Shown: in pieces, positions 25,325 through 34,198 of the stretch
Position numbering within the stretch: position 1 is the first letter of the stretch
How the letters are laid out: the number at the start of each line of letters is the position of its first letter
NCBI RefSeq assembly: GCF_910594985.1
Contig: NZ_CAJVCE010000018.1
Coordinates: 1 to 64,000 of the forward strand
DNA from: Paenibacillus allorhizosphaerae
GTDB lineage: Bacteria; Bacillota; Bacilli; Paenibacillales; NBRC-103111
Length of the DNA: 64,000 bases
Direction: 5' to 3'
Translations under genes and position numbers: made by a program
Notes under the pieces: model-generated
The model's database searches: none
Told to the model about the DNA's origin: nothing
Seen by the model: the letters and a program-made list of their open reading frames with translations, nothing else

Positions 25325-28027
25325 ATGAACGAAGTTTATCAATTTGACGAAATTGCTAGACTTCCCTTACCGGGGGATAACTGCGCGGTTGCGACTCGCC
25401 AACTGGACGCCGGCACCGTCATTCATTATGAAGACCAAACCTTGATCATGGATTATACGGTTATGGAGGGCCATCGTTTCGCGGTGAAGACGATTGCTCC
25501 CGGTGAAGAGCTGCTTTCTTGGGAATTGCCTTTTGGTGTGGCTCTGCACGCGATACAGCCCGGCCATTATGTGATCAACGAGGCGGTATTGGACGAACTT
25601 CGTGTGCGTCAGCTGCAATTTGATCTGCCTGCGAAGCCCAATTTTGCGGATCAAGTTCATCCCTATGTTCTTGACGAGGCAAACTTTCTGCCCGCCCAGG
25701 CATCACCCGCTTACTCGGAAACTCGTACTTTCATGGGTTATCGCCGCAGTGAAGCCCGCGGCGTCGGCACTCGTAACCACGTGGTTCTGCTCGGCACCAC
25801 CTCTCGCACGGGCAGCTATGTGAAGCAGCTTGCCGCTCGTCTGCAAGGTGAACTGAAGAACTATCCCAATGTCGATGGAATTGTCCCGGCGGCGCATACG
25901 GAGGGCGGCACGGAAAAGCCTAATAACCTGGATTTACTATTGCGGACGCTCGCCGGATTTATTGTGAATCCCAACGTAGGTGCAGTCTTGATTGCTGATT
26001 ATGGCATTGAACCGGTAACAAACAAGATGGTGGAAGCGTATTTACGCGAACACAGTTACCCGATCGATGAAGTGCTGCATAAGTTTGTCTCGCTCCAAGG
26101 CAGCTTTGAAGAGAATCTGGCCAAAGGCGAAACAATTTTACGCGAGTGGCTGCCGACAGTCAATGCGATGCAGCGGACGCCTGAATCCATTAGCCACCTG
26201 AAGATCGGACTGCAGTGCGGCGGCTCGGACGCTTTTTCCGGCATTTCTGCGAACCCGCTACTGGGCTGGCTCTCAGAAGAATTGGTGCGCTACGGCGGCG
26301 CTGCCAGCTTGGCTGAAACCGATGAACTAATCGGCGCCGAGCCCTATGTTCTTTCGAGGGTACGCAACGTGGAAACCGCCCGCAAATTCTTGGAGCTTGT
26401 GGACCGTTTCAAGGAGCGTACGTCTTGGCATGGTGCTAGTGCGGAAGGAAATCCATCCGGCGGTAACAAATATCGCGGCCTTTATAACATTTATCTCAAA
26501 TCCATTGGTGCTGCCCGAAAGAAAGATCCGACAACTCGCCTTGATTATGCCACAGAGTATGGGGAGCTGATGAAGGATGGCGGATTCTATTTCATGGATA
26601 GCCCCGGCAACGACCTCGAGAGCATCGCCGGACAGGTGGCTGCAGGCTGCAATATGATTTTCTTTACGACGGGCAACGGCTCGATCACCAATTTCCCTTA
26701 TGTGCCGACGGTCAAGGTGGTCACGACGACGCGTCGCTTCCAATTGCTGTCCAATGATATGGATGTGAACGCGGGTCAGTTTCTTGAAGGCACATCTATG
26801 GATGAGCTCGGCAAAGAGGCATTCGAATTGACAATCCAAATTGCCTCCGGTCAGCGCAGCGTTGGTGAGAAGGCGGGTCATGCCCAGGTGCAGATCTGGC
26901 GCAACTGGCGGCAAAATGATGCTAGCCAACTGGAGAGATTGATGTATCCCACTTTGCCGACTGGAGAGCCTATTGAGATTCCAGAGGATACAGAAGCAAT
27001 GGTTAATCCGATCCAATTCGTTTTCACACGTCATCAAGATCGCCGAGCCAGCGATAACATTGGCTTGATCCTGCCGACCAGTCTCTGTTCCGGACAGGTA
27101 GCAAATATGATTACGCAACGGCTGAACAAACAGGATGCTGGACAACCCGAGCTTTCGCGCTTTGTTGCTTTGGCGCACACGGAAGGCTGCGGTAATTCGG
27201 GGGGCCAAGCAGAACAGCTGTATGCCCGAACGATGATCGGCTATATCACCCACCCGATGGTGAAACATTGTCTGCTGCTGGAGCATGGCTGCGAGAAAAC
27301 CCACAACGATTACATGCGCCATCAGTTGGAAGAAATGGGTGTTGACGCGAGCCAGCTTGGTTTTGCCAGCATTCAGCTTGATGGCGGAATTACGAAGGTA
27401 ACGCAGAAGGTAGAAGCATGGTTTGCCGATCAATTGGCAGCAGGCGGAGCTGCTGAGAAGGAGATTGTTGGTCTGGAAGGACTGCGCATTGGCATCGCAA
27501 GCGATGGCTCCATCTCAGACGAAGCCGGAGAGCAGCTGGCGAAGCTAACCAAAATGGTTGTCGGCGCAGGCGGCGTGGTGGTTGTTCCTGAGAATAGCGG
27601 TCTGCTTTCCACGGCTGCTTACAGCAAAAATATATTCACCTCATCCAATGTCCGGCCGTCAATCGAGTATGGCGAGCATGTCCGCCGCAATGGCTTCCAC
27701 ATCATGGAGACCCCGACCGAGCATTGGGTGGAGACGGTTACGGGCCTAGCAGCCACGGGTGTAGAATTAATTATCGCGTTGGTCGGTAATCGCCCGATGC
27801 AGGCGCATCCGTTCGTTCCTATACTGCAAATGGCATCGGCGCCAGCAATGCTGCAAAACTATGACAATGATTTGGATTTGCTGCTCGTGGGAGATCCGAA
27901 CGCTTGGACGAACCAGATACTCGAGCGCAGCAAGCAAATCATTGAGCATGCCTACACACCGCGTCTCTACCAGCAGGGTAACATTGATTTCCAATTAACA
28001 CGCGGCTTCTTAGGTGTTTCATTGTGA
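25325..28027 (+). CDS. Double-length UxaA-family (altronate/galactarate dehydratase-like) protein
   Basis: 900 residues, against about 500 for normal altronate dehydratases. An N-terminal SAF-like domain (about 1-95) is followed by a UxaA core (GYRRSEARGVGTRNHVVLLG, LKIGLQCGGSDAFSGISANP, NPSGGNKYRGLYN, GGFYFMDSPGNDLESIAGQ). From about residue 560 a second UxaA-like half appears: NIGLILPTSLCSGQVANMI, VALAHTEGCGNSGG and MVKHCLLLEHGCEK, parallel to IVPAAHTEGGTEKPNN and NVGAVLIADYGIEP in the first half. It should dehydrate a sugar acid. The start at 25325, after AAAGGAG, is preferred to 25271. A strong terminator follows. Confidence 0.8.
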   Translation: MNEVYQFDEIARLPLPGDNCAVATRQLDAGTVIHYEDQTLIMDYTVMEGHRFAVKTIAPGEELLSWELPFGVALHAIQPGHYVINEAVLDELRVRQLQFDLPAKPNFADQVHPYVLDEANFLPAQASPAYSETRTFMGYRRSEARGVGTRNHVVLLGTTSRTGSYVKQLAARLQGELKNYPNVDGIVPAAHTEGGTEKPNNLDLLLRTLAGFIVNPNVGAVLIADYGIEPVTNKMVEAYLREHSYPIDEVLHKFVSLQGSFEENLAKGETILREWLPTVNAMQRTPESISHLKIGLQCGGSDAFSGISANPLLGWLSEELVRYGGAASLAETDELIGAEPYVLSRVRNVETARKFLELVDRFKERTSWHGASAEGNPSGGNKYRGLYNIYLKSIGAARKKDPTTRLDYATEYGELMKDGGFYFMDSPGNDLESIAGQVAAGCNMIFFTTGNGSITNFPYVPTVKVVTTTRRFQLLSNDMDVNAGQFLEGTSMDELGKEAFELTIQIASGQRSVGEKAGHAQVQIWRNWRQNDASQLERLMYPTLPTGEPIEIPEDTEAMVNPIQFVFTRHQDRRASDNIGLILPTSLCSGQVANMITQRLNKQDAGQPELSRFVALAHTEGCGNSGGQAEQLYARTMIGYITHPMVKHCLLLEHGCEKTHNDYMRHQLEEMGVDASQLGFASIQLDGGITKVTQKVEAWFADQLAAGGAAEKEIVGLEGLRIGIASDGSISDEAGEQLAKLTKMVVGAGGVVVVPENSGLLSTAAYSKNIFTSSNVRPSIEYGEHVRRNGFHIMETPTEHWVETVTGLAATGVELIIALVGNRPMQAHPFVPILQMASAPAMLQNYDNDLDLLLVGDPNAWTNQILERSKQIIEHAYTPRLYQQGNIDFQLTRGFLGVSL

Positions 28028-28049
28028 TTTTATTTTCCACATGAAATAG

Positions 28050-28082
28050 GAGTGGGCAGGGGTCCCTGTTCACTCTTTTTTT
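28050..28082 (+). terminator. Terminator after the UxaA-like gene
   Basis: GAGTG/CACTC and CAGGG/CCCTG form a two-step stem followed by seven T, 22 bases after the stop codon. Confidence 0.85.
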
Positions 28083-28257
28083 AATGCGAATGATCTTGCC
28101 GAAATGCCCGAAATTTGTTAAAACTCCGAACGGGTACGTATATAGTAAAAACCTGTGTATTGAACGGACTGGACTGCCGATCATGCAGGCAGGTTAACGG
28201 ACGTATCAGCCTCATGAAGTAATATGACAAGCTTATACATTATTCGGGTTATCGATT

Positions 28258-28536
28258 TTATAAGACGTTAGGTAGGCGCCGAAACGAAACCCGGCCGGCA
28301 GTCAGAAAAGACATGTATGATATATCAAACAAATCAGTGGCGGAGGGCATTCCCAGTCTTTTTGTGAGATCCTTGGAGGGGAAATAAATGGGATAATATT
28401 CAACGAACTGTTTCTGTGTCCTTAAATCGGCGATAATATTGCAGATTTCTGGAAATCGTTTAATGAAACGAATGATAAATAAAAAGAGAAACAAATAGGT
28501 GCTGACTAATAGAATTGTCTGTACTTTTAAATCCAT
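28258..28536 (-). CDS. Small hypothetical membrane protein
   Basis: 92 residues with one N-terminal transmembrane helix (ILLVSTYLFLFLFIIRFI) followed by a charged soluble part. I recognise no family. The ribosome binding site is weak and the surrounding region is gene-poor, so this may be a decayed or spurious frame, but the helix followed by positive charges is protein-like. Confidence 0.35.
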   Translation of the reverse strand: MDLKVQTILLVSTYLFLFLFIIRFIKRFPEICNIIADLRTQKQFVEYYPIYFPSKDLTKRLGMPSATDLFDISYMSFLTAGRVSFRRLPNVL

Positions 28537-28769
28537 AACATAGAGAAGTCAATCACTGAGTAGGATCATTATGTACATATTGACAGATCAGATTACACTA
28601 ACGGATACAATATGGAAATGATTACAATTGGAGCAGGCGCCGCGGTGACCTACTCCTTGATCGTTGAAGGTGTTGAGACCCCGCGATGAAATTAAAGTTA
28701 TCTATCTTCTGCTTTGCGGAAGGGAAGCGGGGGAGAAGGTGGAAGTCAGCTGGATTCTCGTTACCAGGA
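28537..28769. other. Short non-coding stretch with an orphan promoter-like sequence
   Basis: TTGACA near 28580 and TACAAT about 18 bases later form a promoter-like pair on the plus strand, but only short fragments of open frame follow. It may be the remains of a lost gene. Confidence 0.25.
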
Positions 28770-28979
28770 CTAAGCGGGTTGATAGCGATAATTGTGTTTG
28801 ATAAAGTCCGCGTGATAGCCGCCTATAGAGCCCGCTCGCATTAAGTCGACGTGTACGTGACTCGGAACTTCAAAGTAAATGTAGGTAACACCCGTGTGAA
28901 ATTGGATATATAGTTTGTTTAATGTTTGATCGTAGCCGATCGAGTGTATATTTGCGGATGAAACCGGAATCATTTGCAT
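28770..28979 (-). CDS. KTSC-domain protein
   Basis: 69 residues filling one KTSC domain: SSANIHSIGYDQTLNKLYIQ, then TGVTYIYFEVPSHVH and a C-terminal FIKHNYRYQP. Such domains occur alone in many bacteria and at the ends of RNA-processing enzymes; their role is not settled. AGGAGGTGA directly before the ATG makes this a convincing gene. Confidence 0.85.
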   Translation of the reverse strand: MQMIPVSSANIHSIGYDQTLNKLYIQFHTGVTYIYFEVPSHVHVDLMRAGSIGGYHADFIKHNYRYQPA

Positions 28980-29358
28980 ATGTGGTCACCTCCTGTATTA
29001 AAAAATTCGACGAATTACGGGATATTCCTACCAGCCTATTACAATGATTTTGTGCGTAGTGCTGTGTGACATGTATACTGCTTGCAATGAGCGCGATGAG
29101 AGGTAATGATGCGGGGTAACGAGCGGATATGAAGATGAAGATGTACAGGCAGCCTTATCAAAGATTGACAAACCGACTTCGGTAACGACTAGGCCTTTCA
29201 ATGTACACAAGTCAGCCTTTTTACCGACTGCCTGACCACCTCTGATAAAAGTGGCCCTTACAAAGAAAACCAAGAATATTACCGTAGTAGTCGAGACGAG
29301 ACAAAATAGTCCTTGTGTTCAAATCACTATACTCATACCTTAAAGGAGAAAACCACTA
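28980..29358. other. Intergenic stretch without recognisable genes
   Basis: An 81-codon frame on the minus strand (29028-29273) has no ribosome binding site and no protein-like pattern. I see nothing else here apart from the AAAGGAG site belonging to the following pseudogene. Confidence 0.5.
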
Positions 29359-30088
29359 ATGACATTGAAAAAAGAAGAAGTGAATAAAGCCGTTACGATC
29401 ACTCATGCTGCGATAGCGGAAGAAATCGCCGATTCGGTGAAGGTAGAAATTGCCAATGAGCTGTCTCCTTTAGAGAATCAACTGAAGGAAATGCAAAAAA
29501 TTCTTTCTCAAGTACAACCTCAATAAATCTCTACTGGCTCTTCACAAAACCAGCAGCAAATCGGTCAGCTTGTAAACCAAATGAACCAGTATAGCCATCA
29601 AATTCAAAGTCAACAAAAACAGGCAATGACTCAACTGCAGCAATCGATTCAGCAGGCTTCCCAGACTTTAGCACAAGCAAATCAAACGGTTCAATCGTTT
29701 CAAATGCTGAGTCAAATGCAACAGCTTGTTCAGCAGTCCCAACAACAAACACAGCAAATCAGCCAGCAATTTTCAACAACAGCTATTGGAACAATCCGAA
29801 ACCGCGCTTCAAATAAATTTACTGAAAGAGCTTGATAATCAATTGTCGGAAGTCGAAACATTGTTGCAGTAGATAAAAGAGCAATTTGGAAATGCAGAAA
29901 TGTTAAGCATGCTTGAAGGCCAACTTTTTGAGCTACAACAAATGGCGTCGTCAGTAGATCCAATTCATAACTTACAAGCTGTTTTAAGCGATGCAGAAAA
30001 AGTTCATTAAAGAGCTTTTGAAGTAGACGGAACACATTCCATTGAGCAACAAAAAAGCAAGCTGACAGGCGTAGCAAAAAACTTGTAA
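29359..30088 (+). pseudogene. Decayed gene for a Gln-rich coiled-coil protein
   Basis: A good AAAGGAG site and ATG open MTLKKEEVNKAVTITHAAI, which stops at TAA (29524) after 55 codons. The same frame continues as a long Gln-rich coiled coil (QIQSQQKQAMTQLQQSIQQA) from 29527 to about 29790. A frameshift leads to LLEQSETALQINLLKELDNQ, a TAG, IKEQFGNAEMLSMLEGQLFE, a TAA, and a last segment ending in AKNL-TAA. Together this would be a protein of about 240 residues. All three internal stops sit where Gln would fit the pattern. Probably a former spore or surface coiled-coil protein; the family is not recognised. Confidence 0.75.
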
Positions 30089-30129
30089 AAAAGTTGATTT
30101 AGGAAATAATAAATCTACCATAAAAAATT

Positions 30130-30155
30130 AGAACACCTAAAATAATAGGTGTTCT
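30130..30155. terminator. Bidirectional terminator between the pseudogene and the small Gln-rich gene
   Basis: AGAACACCT and AGGTGTTCT form a perfect 9-bp stem. On the minus strand it is followed by AATTTTTTA and ends the small gene at 30170-30316; on the plus strand by GCTTGTTC. Confidence 0.85.
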
Positions 30156-30169
30156 GCTTGTTCATTCGC

Positions 30170-30316
30170 TTAGCAAGAACCGTCATTGTCCTGAGAATCG
30201 CAACCACCTTGAGATTGAGACTGGCTATTATTCATATCTTTTTCATTTTGTTGTTCGATAGCCTGTTCTTCTTTAATGCTTTCATAACTACTTTGCTTTT
30301 GTTGTTGCTCGTTCAT
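30170..30316 (-). CDS. Small Gln/Ser-rich hydrophilic protein (48 residues)
   Basis: A 48-residue frame starting MNEQQQKQSSYESIKEEQ and ending GGCDSQDNDGSC, preceded by GAAGGGTGA and followed after 14 bases by a strong terminator. It is very hydrophilic and Gln-rich, with two Cys near the end. The combination of ribosome binding site, terminator and coding-like composition argues that it is real. It faces a decayed gene that also encoded a Gln-rich protein, so both may have belonged to one function, perhaps spore-related. No family is recognised. Confidence 0.6.
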   Translation of the reverse strand: MNEQQQKQSSYESIKEEQAIEQQNEKDMNNSQSQSQGGCDSQDNDGSC

Positions 30317-30499
30317 TCAAATCACCCTTCACTATTAATGGCCGCACATCGCGACCATCATAGTATGTCACTTTCTAACACTTTTATTAGTTGTCTTGGC
30401 AAAAATAAATTATTAGAGCTGAATATGCTTTAGTCCGTTTCGCATAAACTTCCTATTTAAAACACATTCTGAAAGCAGCAGTCTGGAAGGAGATATATA

Positions 30500-30632
30500 A
30501 TGGTTTTATAGCAAGGTTATCATGTGGGGGATGCTGCTTGTCCCGTGGCTTTCGCTGTTTATCGTAAACCCGGCATTCATTCGCAGATTCATGCTAGTTT
30601 CGATTTTTGTTTTTTATCATTTAAATAAATAA
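30500..30632 (+). pseudogene. Remnant of a small membrane-protein gene
   Basis: GGAAGGAG precedes an ATG at 30500 that stops after three codons. One frame over, the sequence reads YSKVIMWGMLLVPWLSLFIV and continues to FMLVSIFVFYHLNK before TAA. This is a typical N-terminal membrane segment joined to its start by a one-base shift, and it is truncated at the C terminus. The rest of 30317-30692 shows no gene. Confidence 0.5.
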
Positions 30633-30692
30633 TTTGTTAATATTTTTGATAAGCCATTAGTACGTTGCACAAATAAGTATAATGCCGACGTA

Positions 30693-31604
30693 CTATCCTA
30701 ACGAGCGACTGGTATGATTCATGACGTTCTGAAGGAAAGACTGCAATTCTTTAATGAATAACTTCGATGCTTGCCCCATAAATTTGTCCGTACGATATAA
30801 GATACAAATATCTTGACTAGGTGTGGGATTAAGCAGTTTTACGGCAACGATATTCTCGTTGTTCATATAATCTAGCAACATCTGGGGAAGAATAGAAGCT
30901 CCTATTCCTTGACCGACCAAAGACATAAGCGTCGATAAGGTTGAGGTTACGATCGGATTGTCAATTGCAATTCCTTTTTCCTGACAGCACGACTGGATGA
31001 CCTTCGTAATCTGATGTCCAGAGCCGAACATGACCATTTTGAGCTGCTGAAGTTGATCGAAAGGAATAGCCTTTGACTTCGCCAGGGGGTGATCCGTTCG
31101 GATGGCTAAAGCAAACTCTTCGTGAAACAACGGAATAATCGAAATATTGTCATCAGGCTTGAGGGGCACCGTTGTAACCCCGAGATCTCTTGTGCCATTA
31201 AGGACCTGTTCGTAGACATCCGTGGTCTCCGTAACGCTTATCGATAGCTTAGGATAAGTTTTATGGAAATCGATAAGTAAAGCGTCAAACAGCAAATCCC
31301 CGTCTCCCGGTAAAATGCCGATATCCAGCCTTCCGCCTTCCATCCTCTTAAGATCCGATATTGCCCTTTTTGCATAGTCAACGTGTTCAAGGATGCTATG
31401 GCTTTGCTCGAGCAGGATTTTCCCTGCGTCGGTTAACTTGATCCGCTTGCCAATACGATCGAATAGAGGGAGCCCAAGCTCGTTCTCCAAAAATTTGATC
31501 TGCTGACTCAAATTCGACTGGGTAGTACAGAGGTTTTCGGCCGCCCTAGAGAAATGCATCTCCTTACAAATGGCAGCAAAGTATTCAAGCTGTCGAAGTT
31601 CCAA
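30693..31604 (-). CDS. LysR-family transcriptional regulator
   Basis: 303 residues starting MELRQLEYFAAICKEMHFSR, the usual LysR opening. The helix-turn-helix (AAENLCTTQSNLSQQIKFLE) is followed by the effector domain (GRLDIGILPGDGDLLFDALL). I prefer the TTG at 31604, eight bases after AAAGGGG, to the TTG at 31610. It is divergent from a DinB-family gene and is the likely regulator of that gene and the NTF2-like gene after it. Confidence 0.92.
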   Translation of the reverse strand: MELRQLEYFAAICKEMHFSRAAENLCTTQSNLSQQIKFLENELGLPLFDRIGKRIKLTDAGKILLEQSHSILEHVDYAKRAISDLKRMEGGRLDIGILPGDGDLLFDALLIDFHKTYPKLSISVTETTDVYEQVLNGTRDLGVTTVPLKPDDNISIIPLFHEEFALAIRTDHPLAKSKAIPFDQLQQLKMVMFGSGHQITKVIQSCCQEKGIAIDNPIVTSTLSTLMSLVGQGIGASILPQMLLDYMNNENIVAVKLLNPTPSQDICILYRTDKFMGQASKLFIKELQSFLQNVMNHTSRSLG

Positions 31605-31789
31605 TGCCAATGCCCCTTTCGATTATCGATCTCCTTCGTCATTATAATGGCTAACCCCCAATCCAGCAATTCTAATTCATCATTACTGAAACCGATCAAT
31701 TGCATCGGAATTTCGTGATTGTTGCGTAGTGTGCGTAATTGTAAGCTTAAGGTGTGAAAAGAACAACCAAACATGAGGAGGAATCAAGA

Positions 31790-32254
31790 ATGGCACAATC
31801 GATTATCAATACGGGGAAAGTGCTTCGTCAGATCATTATCGGCCAGTTACAGGAAGTATCGGAGTCACAGATGGACATCCAGCCGGAGGGCTTCCCTAAT
31901 ACGGTTCGCTGGAATATCGGTCATATGGTTTATTGGTTGGATAAATACGCTTCGCTAAGCTTCGGCTCTCCATCCGCCATCCCGTTTCAATACGAGACAC
32001 TGTTCAACTCCGGGACGAAACCATCGGATTGGACGGTAACACCTCCGTCGAAGGATGAACTGATCGGGATGTTAATGGCACAGCTCTCCCGTCTTTCCGA
32101 ACTGACACCTGAAATGCTCAAGCAGAAGCTGCAATCGCCGTTTGAAATGGGTCCGTTCCAATTCGTTACAGCCGGCGAATTGTTTAATTTCGCTTTGATG
32201 CATGAAGCGATTCACCTTGGAGTCATATCAAGCCAGCTTAAGCTCGTCAAATAA
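31790..32254 (+). CDS. DinB-family protein
   Basis: 154 residues forming the four-helix DinB/YfiT-like fold. It keeps the three spaced His typical of the metal site (NIGHMVYW, ALMHEAIHLGVI). DinB-like proteins include thiol-dependent transferases, but most have no known substrate. GAGGAGG sets the ATG at 31790 rather than the in-frame 31754. The next gene follows after 42 bases, so the two are probably co-transcribed. Confidence 0.85.
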   Translation: MAQSIINTGKVLRQIIIGQLQEVSESQMDIQPEGFPNTVRWNIGHMVYWLDKYASLSFGSPSAIPFQYETLFNSGTKPSDWTVTPPSKDELIGMLMAQLSRLSELTPEMLKQKLQSPFEMGPFQFVTAGELFNFALMHEAIHLGVISSQLKLVK

Positions 32255-32296
32255 TGCGAACCACATAACAAAACCCAAATCAGGAGGTGTTTTATT

Positions 32297-32752
32297 ATGA
32301 CAAAATCGATTGTTAATACCGATATAGTACTACAGCAGGTTTCTTCCATGGAGAAATCCGTAGGCTCAGTACCATCCCGAAATCATGAAATATTTGATGC
32401 TTTCAGACTGGCTTTCGAAACAGGGAATACAGTAGATTTTCTTAATAAGGTTACGGAAGATTTTCATTTCTTCGTTCCGCTCCCTTTGGAGGGGTGGAAT
32501 CAAGAACAGCAAGGCAAAGAACGGTTCGAGGAATTGATCAGGTTCGAGCGCTCCGTATTGCAGGTGCAACTGACTCCGCTCATCAAGCTTGAGAATGAGA
32601 GCTACGGGATGGTAGTTTTTCGCGCAGATGGAACTCTGAATGGTCTGCCTTATCGCAATGAGCTTACGGTTGTCTTTGAGTTCGAGGCGGATCGGATCCG
32701 TTCCTTTCGCGAATATGTAGGCATGCCGTTAAAAAACTACGAGAATCCGTAA
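32297..32752 (+). CDS. NTF2/SnoaL-like protein
   Basis: 151 residues with the cone-shaped NTF2-like pattern: helices FDAFRLAFETGNTVDFLNKV, then DFHFFVPLP, a KERFEELIRFER helix and C-terminal strands ending with ELTVVFEFEADRIRSFREYV. Members include ketosteroid isomerases and small-molecule cyclases, but also proteins of unknown role. AGGAGGTG precedes the ATG. It is likely in an operon with the DinB gene. Confidence 0.8.
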   Translation: MTKSIVNTDIVLQQVSSMEKSVGSVPSRNHEIFDAFRLAFETGNTVDFLNKVTEDFHFFVPLPLEGWNQEQQGKERFEELIRFERSVLQVQLTPLIKLENESYGMVVFRADGTLNGLPYRNELTVVFEFEADRIRSFREYVGMPLKNYENP

Positions 32753-32826
32753 TAGCTTAAAGAATGGAAAGGGGAGCTACTACCGCCGTAATTCCCTATA
32801 GTCATTCGGTCATAGAAGTAAAACAA

Positions 32827-32852
32827 GGAGCAGTTAGCCGCGGCGCTGCTCC
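32827..32852 (+). terminator. Hairpin after the NTF2-like gene
   Basis: GGAGCAG and CTGCTCC form a perfect 7-bp stem followed by AATTTGATGTTT. The T-run is weak, so termination is probable rather than certain. Confidence 0.5.
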
Positions 32853-32983
32853 AATTTGATGTTTATTGATGTAACGGGCAATTCATGTCCTTTAGCCGGG
32901 CGATATAATGAAAATAAGAACATTCTTATGTATACTTAATCATAACCGGAACGAATAGGTAAGCTGAAGGAGATCCATACGTA

Positions 32984-33994
32984 ATGAAATCTGACCGTAT
33001 AAAATTCCCGCCGGGATTTTGGGCGGGATTACAACAATTAGGAATTTCCCCACACGAAGTAGCTCGCAAAGCGCGGCTGCCCCTGACCATTATTACGGAA
33101 ACAGCTGTAGTCACCGCCACCCAATATTTCAGAATCTGGCAAGCATACTCCGATCTCGTTGGTGACACTGCCATCGGAATCATCAAGCTTGCAACCGTCT
33201 ATGAAACGGCACAATACCCACCGACCGTCTTAACGACCTACCATGCTCGCGACTATCGTGACGCCCTTAACCGAATGGCCCGGTACAAACAACTGTGCCC
33301 TCCGGAAAGCTTGCGTATAACCGAAGAGGGCGAGCGCTGTACAATCGAATTGGAATGGATGCGTAGCGAACAGCCCGGACCGCCAGTGTTGATTGGAACT
33401 ACGATGGCGTTTCTTCTAGAGCTTGGGCGACGAGGCACGGGCCAGCCTTTAACTGCACGTTCCGTGGAATTTTGTCAATCGATGGGCGATGTAAAGGCCC
33501 TTGAAGCTTACTTTGGTTGCCCTATCCGGATTGATGCAACCGATAACCGATTGACGCTGCATCGAAGAGACCTGGACCGCCCCTTCATTTCATATAACAA
33601 AGAGTTGCTGGAGATCCTGACTCCCGTATTGGACCGATCATTGGATGAACAACGCAGCCGTTCAATCCCCGAGATGGTGAAGTGGATTTTGAAGCGCAAC
33701 CTAACCGGAGGACGCCTTGACATTCGGGCTGTGGCGAGCGAGCTTGGAATGAGCGATCGTACCTTGCAGCGCCGTCTTACTGACGAAGGCACTACTTTCA
33801 AGCAGCTGTTGTCGCAGGCTCGGCATGAACAGGCACGAGAATACTTGGCAGACCCCAAGCTCGATATAAAAGAAGTGGCTTTCTTAATTGGATATGAAGA
33901 CCAAAACTCGTTTTACCGCGCCTTTCGCCTTTGGGAAGGCGATACTCCTTCAAATTGGCGTTCCGAATATTTTGGGGCAAACCCGCCGTCATAG
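32984..33994 (+). CDS. AraC-family regulator with an arabinose-binding-like (OruR/ArgR-type) N-terminal domain
   Basis: 336 residues. Residues 1-210 match the long N-terminal sensor of the OruR-type AraC proteins (QQLGISPHEVARKARLPLTI, TALGIIKLATV-like segment, VEFCQSMGDVKALEAYFGCP). The C-terminal ~100 residues have two helix-turn-helix motifs (RAVASELGMSDRTLQRRLTD and KEVAFLIGYEDQNSFYRAFR). AAGGAGA precedes the ATG. The SDR gene 200 bases downstream is the most likely target. Confidence 0.9.
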   Translation: MKSDRIKFPPGFWAGLQQLGISPHEVARKARLPLTIITETAVVTATQYFRIWQAYSDLVGDTAIGIIKLATVYETAQYPPTVLTTYHARDYRDALNRMARYKQLCPPESLRITEEGERCTIELEWMRSEQPGPPVLIGTTMAFLLELGRRGTGQPLTARSVEFCQSMGDVKALEAYFGCPIRIDATDNRLTLHRRDLDRPFISYNKELLEILTPVLDRSLDEQRSRSIPEMVKWILKRNLTGGRLDIRAVASELGMSDRTLQRRLTDEGTTFKQLLSQARHEQAREYLADPKLDIKEVAFLIGYEDQNSFYRAFRLWEGDTPSNWRSEYFGANPPS

Positions 33995-34198
33995 AATCCC
34001 CCCAACCTAACCCGTTCTGCGCTGGGCTAGCATTTTCTAGGTTTTATTATTTGGCGGGTTAAACAAGAAATTTGGCGTTGTACGCTAGTTACCAAACGAT
34101 CCAGACAAAGTAATATAATCTCTATCCGGAGCACAAGGATGTTCCAAGAATAACTTTTATTCAGCTTGCCGTGAATGACAACAAAGGAGACATATGTG

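Noticed and set aside
26327-27433. Minus-strand open frame of 368 codons inside the UxaA-like gene
   Set aside because: It lies wholly opposite a well-supported gene, lacks a ribosome binding site and shows no family pattern.
30149-30433. Plus-strand 94-codon frame
   Set aside because: Hydrophobic shadow of the Gln-rich small gene on the other strand, starting inside a terminator.
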